From the NCBI RefSeq assembly GCF_004570385.1, contig NZ_SPQL01000004.1:1-64000 (forward strand): a DNA stretch of 64,000 bases. The letters are read 5' to 3'. A program made the position numbers and the translations under genes. The notes beneath the pieces are model-generated. The model searched no databases. It was not told the DNA's origin and saw nothing but the letters and a program-made list of their open reading frames with translations. The stretch is from Blastococcus sp. CT_GayMR19. Lineage in GTDB: Bacteria; Actinomycetota; Actinomycetes; Mycobacteriales; Geodermatophilaceae. Below, in pieces: positions 1 through 7,892 of the stretch; position 1 is the stretch's first letter, and each line of letters begins with the position of its first letter.

Positions 1-204
1 CGCCCGGGCAATTCTGAGCGTGGGGAACGCAACCCGCGTGGCGCATGAAGTCTCCTGGGTCGCATGTGACACGCGTTGCGGCACCGCAGACTCTGACCAG
101 CGCGCCGTCCACTACTTGTCGATATCGGATCCCTACCGTCCGTACCCAAGCGCATGGTTGAGGCCCACTTCCCGGGTCTCGGCGCAGCTAGACGGAGGCC
201 GACG

Positions 205-1242
205 GTGCATTCCCAGCGCACGACCACCCGGCGCCGTCCGCGCGTCCAGATCCTGGGCAGCGTCCTGGGTCTGGCCATGGTCGTGACCTGTTCCGGACTG
301 CTGGCCCCCTCGACCGCCGGCGCCACTCCCGCGGACGCCGCGGAGGCGTCCCGGCTGGTGCAGCAGGCGGCCCAGGAACTGACCGTCATCGACGAGCAGG
401 TGCACGCGGCCCAGGTCACCGTCGCCGGATTGCAGGACACGGCGACCGCCGCGGCCGGGCAGGCCGCCGCCGCGAACGCCGCGCTCGCCGTCTACGAGCC
501 CCAGCTGCGGGCCATCGCGCAGAGCGGCTTCAAGGGCCAGACCCAGACCGGCGTGGCCGCGTTCCTCACCAGCGAGTCGGCCGACGACCTCGTCCAGCAG
601 ATGTTGACGCTGGACATGATCGCCCACTACACCAACACCGTGATCGGCGACGTCGCCGCGGCCCAGGCGGTGGCGGCGGAGGCGCAGGCCGTGGCCGACC
701 AGGCCGCCGCACAGGCTCAGGCGGCCCTCGACCAGCTCGAGGCACAGCAGGCCGAGGTCCAGAAGAAGGTCACCGAGTACGAGGCCGACTTCGCGCGGCT
801 GACGGAGGCCGAGCAGGCGACCGTCACCGCCGCGCTGGCCGGCCCCACGCTCCGCACCCCGTCGACGAGCAGCCTGCCGCTCGCGCCCAGCGAGGCCGCC
901 GGGGTAGCGGTGCGGACCGGCCTCGGCCAGGTCGGCGATCCGTACGTGTGGGGCTCCTCCGGGCCCAACGGGTTCGACTGCTCGGGGCTGACGTCCTACG
1001 CCTACGCGGCCGCGGGTGTCTCGCTGCCGCACTCGAGCGCGGCGCAGTCCCAGCTCGGCGTCGAGGTCGCCCGCTCGGACCTGCAGCCCGGCGACCTCGT
1101 CTTCTACTACACGCCGATCAGTCACGTGGCCCTCTACATCGGCAACGGGATGATCGTCCACGCCCGCACCTTCGGACAGCCCGTCGCCGTCACCAGCGTG
1201 GACCAGCGGGGCTACCGGTTCGCCAAGCGCATCACCGGCTGA
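205..1242 (+). CDS. Secreted NlpC/P60 peptidoglycan endopeptidase
   Basis: Predicted cell-wall hydrolase of 345 residues that cleaves peptide stems of peptidoglycan outside the membrane. I chose the GTG at 205 over an in-frame ATG at 154 because GGAGG at 194-198 lies six bases upstream. The N-terminus has an Arg-rich stretch, a hydrophobic segment and an Ala-rich cleavage region, i.e. a signal peptide. Residues about 35-210 are Ala/Gln-rich and probably coiled coil. The C-terminal NlpC/P60 domain shows DCSG with catalytic Cys259, then SHV (His307) and VHA (His319). The domain is closely similar to that of the protein at 44147, but no similar RNA leader is visible here. Exact bond specificity cannot be read from sequence. 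Confidence 0.9.
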   Translation: MHSQRTTTRRRPRVQILGSVLGLAMVVTCSGLLAPSTAGATPADAAEASRLVQQAAQELTVIDEQVHAAQVTVAGLQDTATAAAGQAAAANAALAVYEPQLRAIAQSGFKGQTQTGVAAFLTSESADDLVQQMLTLDMIAHYTNTVIGDVAAAQAVAAEAQAVADQAAAQAQAALDQLEAQQAEVQKKVTEYEADFARLTEAEQATVTAALAGPTLRTPSTSSLPLAPSEAAGVAVRTGLGQVGDPYVWGSSGPNGFDCSGLTSYAYAAAGVSLPHSSAAQSQLGVEVARSDLQPGDLVFYYTPISHVALYIGNGMIVHARTFGQPVAVTSVDQRGYRFAKRITG

Positions 1243-1298
1243 CGCCGCGCTGACCGGCGAACTTGCTCTTCGGCTCCCCGGCTGGCAGAACCGTCCGG

Positions 1299-2774
1299 GT
1301 GAGCGCCGCGGGCACGTCCGTCGAACACCCGCCTGAGGCGACCCTCTGGCCGGACGCCGTCGGCTTCGGCGACGCGCTGGTCATCGGCCTGGCGTCGACG
1401 TCACCGGCCTACTCCCTGGCCGCGGTGCTCGGCCCGATCGTGGCCCTGGTCGGCGTGCACGCGCCGGGTGTCCTGCTGGCCTCGTTCGTGCCGATGCTGC
1501 TCATCGCCGGGGCGTTCGCCGCGCTCAACCGCACCGACCCCGACTGCGGGACGACGTTCTCCTGGGTCACCCGGGCGCTGGGGCCCTGGGCCGGGTGGAT
1601 CGGCGGGTGGGCGATCACGATGACCGGCGTCCTCGTGCTGGGGTCGCTGGCCGAGGTGGGCGTCCGGTTCACCCTGCTGGCGGTGGGCCTGGACGGCTGG
1701 GACGAGTCGCCGGTCGTCGTCCCGGCGCTCACGGTGGCGCTCATCCTGACCATGGCCGCCGTCTGCGTGCTCGGGACGGAGCTCTCCGCCAGGCTCCAGA
1801 ACGGGCTCATCGTGGCCCAGACCCTCGCGCTGGCCGTCTTCGCCGCCGTCGCTCTCACCCGGGGGATCGGGGGGACCAGCCCGTTCGGCGGGCTCTCCCC
1901 TTCCTGGGACTGGCTGGATCCCTTCGGCGCCGGCGGGGCGGCGCTGACCGGCGGCCTGCTGCTCGGGGTGTTCGCGTACTGGGGCTGGGAGTCGGCGGTC
2001 AACCTCACCGAGGAGACCGCCGACTCGCGTCGCGCACCCGGCCGGGCCGCGGTGCTCTCCACGGTCGTCCTGCTGCTCACCTACCTCGCCGTCGCCACGG
2101 CGGTCGTCTCCTTCGCGGGCACGGAGTGGCTGGCCGGCAACGCCGACGAGGAGGAGGCGGTCTTCGCGCTGCTGTCCACCTCGGCGATGGGCGGCTGGGA
2201 CTGGGTGGTCCTGCTGGCGGTCGCCACCTCCGCGGTCGCCTCCACGCAGACGACGATCATCCCCGCCTCACGGACCGCGCTGTCGATGGCCCGCCGCGCC
2301 GCGCTGCCCCGCCGGTTCGCCGCGATCGATCCCCGGCGCCGCACCCCCGACGTGTCCACCTGGTGGGTCGCGGGCGTGGGCATCGCCTGGTACCTGGGGG
2401 TGGGGCTGGTCAGCGAGAACGCGCTGTACGACTCGATCACCGGGCTGTCCCTGCTGATCGCGCTCTACTACTCGCTGACCGGCATCGCGTGCGCGGTGTA
2501 CTTCCGGCGGCGGCTGACCCGCAGCGTGCGCGACCTGCTGCTGCTCGGCGTCGGGCCCGTGGTCGGCGCGGGTCTCCTGCTCTGGCTGCTGGTGCTCTCC
2601 GTGCGCGACCTCGCGGACCCGGCGAACTCCTACACCGGGCAGGCGTGGCTGGGCGTGGGGCCGCCGCTGGTGATCGGCCTGGGCGTGCTGGCGGCCGGTG
2701 TCCTGCTGATGCTGTGGTGGCGGCACCGCGACGCCACCTTCTGGCGCGAGCGGCCGAGCGTCGCCGCGAGTTGA
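1299..2774 (+). CDS. APC-family amino acid permease
   Basis: Integral membrane transporter of about 491 residues with roughly twelve hydrophobic segments, typical of the amino acid-polyamine-organocation superfamily. The first helix contains the family-like stretch GLASTSPAYSLAAVLGP, followed by a Thr/Ser-rich turn and helix 2. It probably imports an amino acid or related amine by proton symport; the substrate cannot be deduced. GTG at 1299 is preferred because it begins just before the cytoplasmic N-terminus; a TTG at 1263 would add twelve unlikely residues. The ribosome site is weak for either. It is a single gene, 56 bases after the hydrolase and 172 bases before the low-GC islet. Confidence 0.85.
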   Translation: MSAAGTSVEHPPEATLWPDAVGFGDALVIGLASTSPAYSLAAVLGPIVALVGVHAPGVLLASFVPMLLIAGAFAALNRTDPDCGTTFSWVTRALGPWAGWIGGWAITMTGVLVLGSLAEVGVRFTLLAVGLDGWDESPVVVPALTVALILTMAAVCVLGTELSARLQNGLIVAQTLALAVFAAVALTRGIGGTSPFGGLSPSWDWLDPFGAGGAALTGGLLLGVFAYWGWESAVNLTEETADSRRAPGRAAVLSTVVLLLTYLAVATAVVSFAGTEWLAGNADEEEAVFALLSTSAMGGWDWVVLLAVATSAVASTQTTIIPASRTALSMARRAALPRRFAAIDPRRRTPDVSTWWVAGVGIAWYLGVGLVSENALYDSITGLSLLIALYYSLTGIACAVYFRRRLTRSVRDLLLLGVGPVVGAGLLLWLLVLSVRDLADPANSYTGQAWLGVGPPLVIGLGVLAAGVLLMLWWRHRDATFWRERPSVAAS

Positions 2775-2934
2775 GACGGCGCCAACAGCGACATGATGAC
2801 AGCGCGCGGGGGATCCTAGCCAGGCATGACCATGGCGCGCCGTTTGCAACCGAACTGCTCTTCTTGCCTTTCCGCGAACTCGCCCGGTAGAGGGTGACTT
2901 GGCAGCCTCCGCCCGCTGAACCCAAGTCCGGCGT

Positions 2935-2940
2935 TAGTCT
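2935..2940 (+). promoter_or_regulatory. Leaderless -10 box of the ATPase/TOPRIM pair
   Basis: TAGTCT matches the actinobacterial TANNNT -10 pattern and ends six bases before the ATG at 2947. No Shine-Dalgarno sequence is present, so the transcript probably starts at or next to the ATG. No clear -35 hexamer is visible. Confidence 0.5.
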
Positions 2941-2946
2941 TTCTAC

Positions 2947-4188
2947 ATGCCCGTCCGCCAACCCCCGTTCCTGTTGCGAGTTGCAGCCAAGAACTTTCGT
3001 AGCCTGAAGGATGTCGATCTGCGACTAAGCGCGCTAAATGTGCTAGTCGGTCCCAACGGTGCCGGCAAATCTAACCTGCTCGATATCTTCGCGTTCCTGG
3101 GGGATGCAGTACGGGAGGATCTGGCTCCAGCGATCGTGGCCCGTGGAGGGTTCGATCAAATTCGATTCAGAGGGAATCGAAAGAGCACTGGCTCGAAAGT
3201 CGTCTTGCAGGTAGAGGCTGCCGTCACCAAGAACAGCAACGAGCGAGCTACCGATAACTACTCTCTGGAGTTTGACGTCGGCACGCTGAGCCAGCGATCC
3301 GGATCTCGCGGAGCGCAGGTCTTGCGGCGCTCGGAGTCCTTTCTATTCAAGCGGACAACTGGGCCAGGTCGGAGGATTACGGTCAGTGGTCGTCGTATCT
3401 CGTTCTACAAGGGTGACGAGCCTAAGCGTGCTGCTCAGGAGCGCACCACGAGCGTCCGTCCTGACAGTCTTGGCCTCGCCACACTGCCCCGCCTTGGTCC
3501 AGAGGAAGGTGGCGAGCAGGTGGAAGCCCTGGGGAGCCTTTTCGCGAGCTTCCGGGTCTTCGATGTTGACGTCGAAGGCGTAAGGCGTCCGAGCCAGGAC
3601 ATTCGGTCTGAAGTGCTCGCGGACGACGGAACGAACCTTGCACCGTTTCTTCGATTCCTCTCCGAGAAGCATCCCAGCGCGTTCGCCAGTCTCGAGAAGG
3701 ATGCTCAAGCATTTATTCCTGGCCTGATCGAGCTAGTCTTCGAGGATATCGGCGGTTCTCGTGCAGCAACAGTATTGCGACTCCGCGAACAAGGCTTGGA
3801 TGGTCTAACCGACCTGGCTGATGCATCCTATGGATCTGTTCGAAGCCTGGCACTGTTGGCACTGCTATATGACCCCAACCCGCCAAAACTGACATGCATC
3901 GAAGAGATCGACCATGGGCTGCATCCTCACGTTCTCGACCGGCTCGTCGAGCTGTTGCGCGAGGCCTCACGCCGGACACAACTAGTCGTGGCGACGCACT
4001 CGCCACCACTAGTAAATCGGCTATCAGCTCACGAACTGGTTGTCTGCGAACGCGACACCGACGGGTCTTCGCGCATCCCCGCCATCGACCCCGCGTTGGT
4101 CCGGGAGATGGAGGCGGCGATGGAAGGAGAACTAGGCCTGGGCGAGCTCTGGTTCACTGGCGCATTGGGCGGGGTGCCGGAGTCTTGA
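2947..4188 (+). CDS. OLD/AAA-type (SMC-like) ATPase of a putative defence pair
   Basis: ABC/SMC-type ATPase of 413 residues. Walker A is GPNGAGKS at residues 35-42, preceded by the usual NFRSLKD core strand. A helical middle follows. Near residue 295 is a serine-rich signature-like stretch (ASYGSVRSL), Walker B is CIEEID at 317-322 followed by HGLHP, and the H-loop is THSP at 350-353. The tail ELWFTGALGG resembles a motif seen in ATPases partnered with TOPRIM-like proteins. Base composition and codon use are visibly less GC-rich than both flanks, suggesting transfer. The stop overlaps the next gene by three bases. OLD-family ATPase plus TOPRIM gene pairs include known phage-defence modules (for example PARIS); function here is inferred, not shown. 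Confidence 0.85.
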   Translation: MPVRQPPFLLRVAAKNFRSLKDVDLRLSALNVLVGPNGAGKSNLLDIFAFLGDAVREDLAPAIVARGGFDQIRFRGNRKSTGSKVVLQVEAAVTKNSNERATDNYSLEFDVGTLSQRSGSRGAQVLRRSESFLFKRTTGPGRRITVSGRRISFYKGDEPKRAAQERTTSVRPDSLGLATLPRLGPEEGGEQVEALGSLFASFRVFDVDVEGVRRPSQDIRSEVLADDGTNLAPFLRFLSEKHPSAFASLEKDAQAFIPGLIELVFEDIGGSRAATVLRLREQGLDGLTDLADASYGSVRSLALLALLYDPNPPKLTCIEEIDHGLHPHVLDRLVELLREASRRTQLVVATHSPPLVNRLSAHELVVCERDTDGSSRIPAIDPALVREMEAAMEGELGLGELWFTGALGGVPES

Positions 4189-4811
4189 GTGGCCAAATCC
4201 TTATCTTTGGCGAGGACGCCAACGACAGGTCGGCTTTGCGTTCGCTCATGCTTGCGCTGCGTCCGGAGCTGGCGAAGCGGACTCTCAAGCCCCTCCGAGA
4301 GCCCCTGACTCTGATAAAGGATTTATCCGAAGCGAAGCGGCGGGCCCGAGCGGACAGGCTCGGACCTCTTGTGCGAGGTATGAACGTCAAAGAGCCCGTC
4401 GCATGCGTAGTGATCAGCGAGGACGCCGATGATGTAGAGCCCGCACACGAGTCTCTAGCGAAAAGAATTGAACAGACATACTCCGGCTTGAGCGCGCCCG
4501 TAATTGCGGTGGTTCCGGCTTGGGAACTGGAGACTTGGTGGTTTTTGTTTCCAGATGCCGTGGCGAAGGTTAACTCCAAGTGGCGGCGATTGGACTCTTA
4601 TGCGGGGAAGCGGGTCGGGACCATTCGAAACGCTAAGGAGGCTCTGCGTCGGGCGCTGCGGCCAGCGCGTGGTGGTGCCCCCACGAGGGATTACGTTGTC
4701 GGTGATTCGGTGAGTATCGCGGAAAATGTACGCGATCTCGGTGTGGCTACTAAGCCTCAAGCTCAGAGCTCAAGTTGGCAGCATTTCGTCCTGCAAATCG
4801 AGCGGTGCTGA
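4185..4811 (+). CDS. TOPRIM-like (DUF4276-type) partner of the ATPase
   Basis: Protein of 208 residues, probably starting at TTG 4185, which overlaps the ATPase stop codon (TTGA) and implies translational coupling. Features consistent with a TOPRIM nuclease-like fold are an N-terminal acidic turn FGEDANDRSAL after a beta strand, and an acidic pair in VVISEDADD near residue 85. AWELETWWF (about residues 107-115) matches the conserved Glu-x-Trp region of DUF4276-like proteins. It shares the lower-GC composition of the ATPase. In related two-gene modules the TOPRIM subunit is the effector released or activated by the ATPase; that role is inference. No other start codon in this frame gives a complete TOPRIM strand. 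Confidence 0.72.
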   Translation: MSGQILIFGEDANDRSALRSLMLALRPELAKRTLKPLREPLTLIKDLSEAKRRARADRLGPLVRGMNVKEPVACVVISEDADDVEPAHESLAKRIEQTYSGLSAPVIAVVPAWELETWWFLFPDAVAKVNSKWRRLDSYAGKRVGTIRNAKEALRRALRPARGGAPTRDYVVGDSVSIAENVRDLGVATKPQAQSSSWQHFVLQIERC

Positions 4812-4853
4812 ACCAACGGATCGCAACGGTGCACCCGTGGGCACTGTCAGAAG

Positions 4854-5432
4854 TCAGTGGATGCGGCGGCCTTCCGCGAGCATCTGCACGAGGCCGGCGA
4901 TCCGCTTGGCCCGCAGGGCGGGGTTGTTCGCGGTGTGCACCCGCCAGAGGACGGCGTAGCGGTTGGCGCCGTCCAGCGCATCGAACTCCTTCTGCGCGGC
5001 GGACTCGGCGGCCAGCGCTGCCGCGAGGTCGTCGGGCACTGTGATCGTCGCCGAGCCGGCGTAGGCGCGCTCCCAGCGGCCGTCGGCCCGGGCCGCCTCC
5101 ACCGCCGCCAGGCCGGCGGGACGCATCCGGCCGGCGAGCGTCAGCGCCTCGACGGCGTTCACGTTCTTCTGCGACCACACGCTCTTCGCCCGCCGCGGCG
5201 TCATCCGCTGCAGGTAGAAGCGGTCGTCCAGCCGGTTCGACCGCCCGTCGATCCAGCCGAAGCACAACGCCGACTCCACCACCTCGGCGTAGGTCACCGA
5301 GGGCACCCCGGCGCCCTTCTTGGCCAGCTTCACGTACACGCCGGGCGCCGTCGCGCCCTCGGCCTCGAGCCACGCCTCGAACGCGGCCTGGTCGGGAAAG
5401 GACAGCACGGGCAGGTCGGTCGGCAGGGTCAC
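4854..5432 (-). CDS. YdeI/OmpD-associated family protein
   Basis: Protein of 192 residues starting at GTG 5432 with AGGATGG upstream. The N-terminal half carries the family pattern FEAWL near the start, GVYVKLAKKG, and SALCFGWIDG followed by a phenylalanine/tyrosine strand (DDRFYLQRMTPRR). The C-terminal half (from about residue 130) has the helical OmdA-like part with VPDDLAAAL. Members are often annotated as bacteriocin-protection or OmpD-associated proteins, but their biochemical role is not established. It is convergent with the TOPRIM gene (42 bases apart) and divergent from the phosphatase gene, and returns to the normal high-GC composition, marking the right edge of the islet. Confidence 0.85.
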   Translation of the reverse strand: MTLPTDLPVLSFPDQAAFEAWLEAEGATAPGVYVKLAKKGAGVPSVTYAEVVESALCFGWIDGRSNRLDDRFYLQRMTPRRAKSVWSQKNVNAVEALTLAGRMRPAGLAAVEAARADGRWERAYAGSATITVPDDLAAALAAESAAQKEFDALDGANRYAVLWRVHTANNPALRAKRIAGLVQMLAEGRRIH

Positions 5433-5553
5433 GGCGCCATCCTGGGCAGCGCGCGGCTCGCCCGTCCAGGGCCTGGCGGTTTCGCGAGGGCGCGCAGGGG
5501 CTACCGGCGTCCGGGACGGCCGCACCGGGCGGCCCCGACGGCGGGAGTGGCAC

Positions 5554-6294
5554 GTGGGCGAGCGGCAACCTGGTCCGTCGGTCATCTGGCTGGTGCGCCA
5601 CGGCGAGAGCATGGGCAACGTCGCCGATGCGCAGGCGCAGAAGTCCGGCGCCGGGCGGCTGAAGCTCGACGTCCGCGACCCCGACGTCGAGCTGTCCGAC
5701 ACCGGCCGTTCGCAGGCCGAGGCGCTGGGCAAGTGGCTCGCGGACCTGCCCGAGGACGAGCGGCCGACTGCCGCGCTCAGCTCGCCGTTCAACCGGGCGC
5801 TGACCACGGCCCAGCTCGCGACCGAGAATCTCGGCCTTCGCGTGCGCACCGACGAGCGGCTGCGGGAGCGCGACTTCGGCGCCTTCGACCGGATGACGGG
5901 CGCCGGCATCCGGGAGCAGTACCCCGAGGAGGCCGAGCGCCGCGATCTGCTCGGGAAGTTCTACTACCGGCCGCCGGGCGGGGAGAGCTGGGCCGACGTC
6001 GCTCTGCGGATCCGCAGCCTGCTGGCGACCGAGGGCCTGCGGCACGACTGCGAGCGGCTGGTCGTCGTCGCCCACCAGGCCGTGATCATGGTGTTCCGGT
6101 ACGTCCTCGAGAACCTCACCGAGCAGGAGCTGCTGACGATCGACAAGGAGGAGCAGGTCGCGAACGCGTCGCTCACCCGCTACGAGCGCACCGACGACGG
6201 CGGCTTCGAGCTGATCTCCTTCAACGAGGTCGAGCACATCGTCGCCGAGGCCGAGGACGTCACGAGGGAGCCCGATGCCGCGCCCGGCCCATGA
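5554..6294 (+). CDS. Histidine phosphatase (phosphoglycerate mutase-like)
   Basis: Protein of 246 residues of the histidine phosphatase superfamily. The signature LVRHGES (residues about 13-19) supplies the phospho-accepting histidine; later come SSPFNRALTTAQ, the glutamate-bearing RERDFGAFD and the second histidine in VVVAHQAV. It probably hydrolyses a small phosphoester rather than acting as a glycolytic mutase, but the substrate is unknown. GTG 5554 is chosen because GGGAG lies six bases upstream. The last 20 bases overlap the start of the NAD(P)HX dehydratase gene, so the two are likely one transcript. Confidence 0.88.
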   Translation: MGERQPGPSVIWLVRHGESMGNVADAQAQKSGAGRLKLDVRDPDVELSDTGRSQAEALGKWLADLPEDERPTAALSSPFNRALTTAQLATENLGLRVRTDERLRERDFGAFDRMTGAGIREQYPEEAERRDLLGKFYYRPPGGESWADVALRIRSLLATEGLRHDCERLVVVAHQAVIMVFRYVLENLTEQELLTIDKEEQVANASLTRYERTDDGGFELISFNEVEHIVAEAEDVTREPDAAPGP

Positions 6295-7180
6295 GAAGCA
6301 CCGCCCTGACCCCACCATTGTCACCCCGGAGGTGCTGCGCGCCTGGCAGCTGCCGGAGCCGGAGGGGGGCAAGAACGCGCGCGGCTCGGTTTTGGTGATC
6401 GGTGGCAGCACCGAGACCCTCGGTGCCGTGCTGCTCGCGGCCGAGGCGGCCATGCGTGCGGGGGCGGGGAAGCTCCAGGTGGCGACGGTCGGGTCGATGG
6501 CCGGCTTCGCCGCGCAGACCCTGCCGGAGGCCCTCGTGCGGGCGCTGCCGGAGACCGACGGCGGCGCCATCGCGGCGGCGGCCGCCGACACGGTGCGCGA
6601 GCTCGCGGAGGCGGCCGACGCCGTGCTGATCGGCCCCGGGATGGCCGACAAGGAGGAGACCCAGGCGTTCGGGGAGCGCCTGCTGCCCGGGCTGGGGGGT
6701 CCGGTCGCGCTGGACGCCCTCGCACTCGCCGCGGTCACCGCCGACGACACCTGCGTGGGGCATCTCGGCGGCAACGTCGTCCTGACGCCGAACCCGACCG
6801 AGATCGCCTACTGCCTGCACGTCGACGAGAGCGAGATCGAGGACGACCCCGCCGGCGCCGCGGTGGAACTGGCGCACCGCGCCCAGGCGGTGGTCGGGCT
6901 CGGCGGGGCACGGTCGTGGATCGCCGCCCCCGACGACCGGCTCTGGCAGGACGACAGCGGGGGTGCCGGCCTCGGCGTCTCGGGCTCGGGGGACGTCCGC
7001 GCCGGGATCACCGCGGGCCTGCTCGCCCGCGGGGCCGACCCGGCCCAGGCCGCCGTCTGGGCCGCCTACCTGCACGGCCGGACGGGGGAGCGCCTGTCCT
7101 CCTCCGTGGGCCGGCTCGGCTTCCTCGCCCGGGAGCTGCCCGCCGAGGTTCCGCGAGCGCTCGCGGAGATCACGAACTAG
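6275..7180 (+). CDS. nnrD: ADP-dependent (S)-NAD(P)H-hydrate dehydratase
   Basis: YjeF C-terminal/ribokinase-like enzyme of 301 residues that repairs hydrated NADH and NADPH using a nucleotide cofactor in the cytoplasm. Visible motifs are the N-terminal GSVLVIGGS strand-turn, AAMRAGAGKL, the central VLIGPGM, TPNPTE and the C-terminal anion hole GVSGSGDVRAGI. The last is normally GSGDVLAG, so Arg replaces the usual Leu. The epimerase (NnrE) domain fused to it in many bacteria is absent here and not adjacent. The ATG at 6275 lies inside the end of the phosphatase gene. Confidence 0.88.
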   Translation: MPRPAHEKHRPDPTIVTPEVLRAWQLPEPEGGKNARGSVLVIGGSTETLGAVLLAAEAAMRAGAGKLQVATVGSMAGFAAQTLPEALVRALPETDGGAIAAAAADTVRELAEAADAVLIGPGMADKEETQAFGERLLPGLGGPVALDALALAAVTADDTCVGHLGGNVVLTPNPTEIAYCLHVDESEIEDDPAGAAVELAHRAQAVVGLGGARSWIAAPDDRLWQDDSGGAGLGVSGSGDVRAGITAGLLARGADPAQAAVWAAYLHGRTGERLSSSVGRLGFLARELPAEVPRALAEITN

Positions 7181-7241
7181 GTCCCCGGACGGGGCGTCGG
7201 CCTGCCAGACTGCGCGGAAACGTGCGTACGAGGAGGACTGC

Positions 7242-7820
7242 GTGGCCGAGAACAACTACATCGCCGAGCTCGATTTCGGCAGCCCGAAGATCGACGACAA
7301 CGCCTTCGTCGCGCCCACCGCGGTCGTCGTCGGGGCGGTGACCATGCGGTCCCGCTCGAGCATCTGGTACTCCGCCGTCGCCCGGGCGGACATGGAGACC
7401 ATCGAGATCGGCGAGGACACCAACGTGCAGGACGGCTGCACGCTGCACTCCGATCCCGGCTTCCCGCTGGTGCTCGGGCGGGGCGTGACCGTCGGGCACC
7501 GCGTGGTCCTGCACGGGGCGCGGATCGACGACGACGTCCTCGTCGGCATGGGCAGCGTCGTGATGAACGGCGCGCACATCGGCTCGGGCTCGATCGTGGC
7601 CGCCGGCGCCGTCGTCACCCAGGGCAAGCAGTTCCCGGCCGGCTCGGTGATCGCGGGCATCCCGGCCCGCGTCGTGCGTCAGGCGACCGACGACGACCTC
7701 GCCCACATCCGCGGGAATGCGGCGAGCTACTTCGACCGGCTGGCGTCGGCGCGGCGGGTCCGCCCGATCGTGCGCCGTCCGCTGCCCCCGGCCGGCCTGG
7801 TGCCCGGCGACGACATGTAG
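7242..7820 (+). CDS. Gamma-carbonic-anhydrase-like hexapeptide protein
   Basis: Left-handed beta-helix protein of 192 residues. Imperfect hexapeptide repeats run from about residue 15 to 150. The zinc-ligand histidines expected for gamma-class carbonic anhydrases are present in TLHSDPG, VGHRVVLHG and the spacing between them. Such proteins form trimers; many bacterial members have weak or no measured carbonic anhydrase activity, so the catalytic role is uncertain. The GTG start is well supported by AGGAGG five bases upstream. It follows nnrD by 61 bases on the same strand and ends in a basic C-terminal tail rich in Arg and Pro. Confidence 0.88.
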   Translation: MAENNYIAELDFGSPKIDDNAFVAPTAVVVGAVTMRSRSSIWYSAVARADMETIEIGEDTNVQDGCTLHSDPGFPLVLGRGVTVGHRVVLHGARIDDDVLVGMGSVVMNGAHIGSGSIVAAGAVVTQGKQFPAGSVIAGIPARVVRQATDDDLAHIRGNAASYFDRLASARRVRPIVRRPLPPAGLVPGDDM

Positions 7821-7834
7821 GGCTCGGGCCGAGT

Positions 7835-7892
7835 CGATCATCGGCACCTGGCTGATCGCCACGCCGGCGGGGGCAGCCACCCGTCGATGATC
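7835..7892. repeat. Short inverted repeat between convergent genes
   Basis: CGATCATCG at 7835-7843 is mirrored by CGATGATC at 7885-7892, the latter overlapping the metX stop codon. The loop of about 40 bases is GC-rich and contains another TGATCGCC. It may be a weak terminator or a small repeat; no second copy is evident in the window. Confidence 0.3.

Noticed and set aside
1-204. Possible riboswitch or gene before the first NlpC/P60 gene
   Set aside because: No ydaO-like core, no stem equivalent to that at 44005, and the short frame at 20-286 lacks protein-like composition.
133-1161. Long antisense ORF over the first NlpC/P60 gene
   Set aside because: Arg/Gly/His-rich translation with no domain; typical shadow of a real gene in high-GC DNA. 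The same applies to the other long opposite-strand frames, for example 4750-6774, 19645-23187 and 30935-34384.
2947-4811. Gabija or Septu defence system
   Set aside because: Gabija needs a fused ATPase-TOPRIM plus a UvrD-like helicase, and Septu an HNH partner; neither is encoded here.
7835-7892. GATCATCG repeats as a CRISPR-like or mobile element
   Set aside because: Only one inverted pair with irregular spacing; no array and no second locus in the window.
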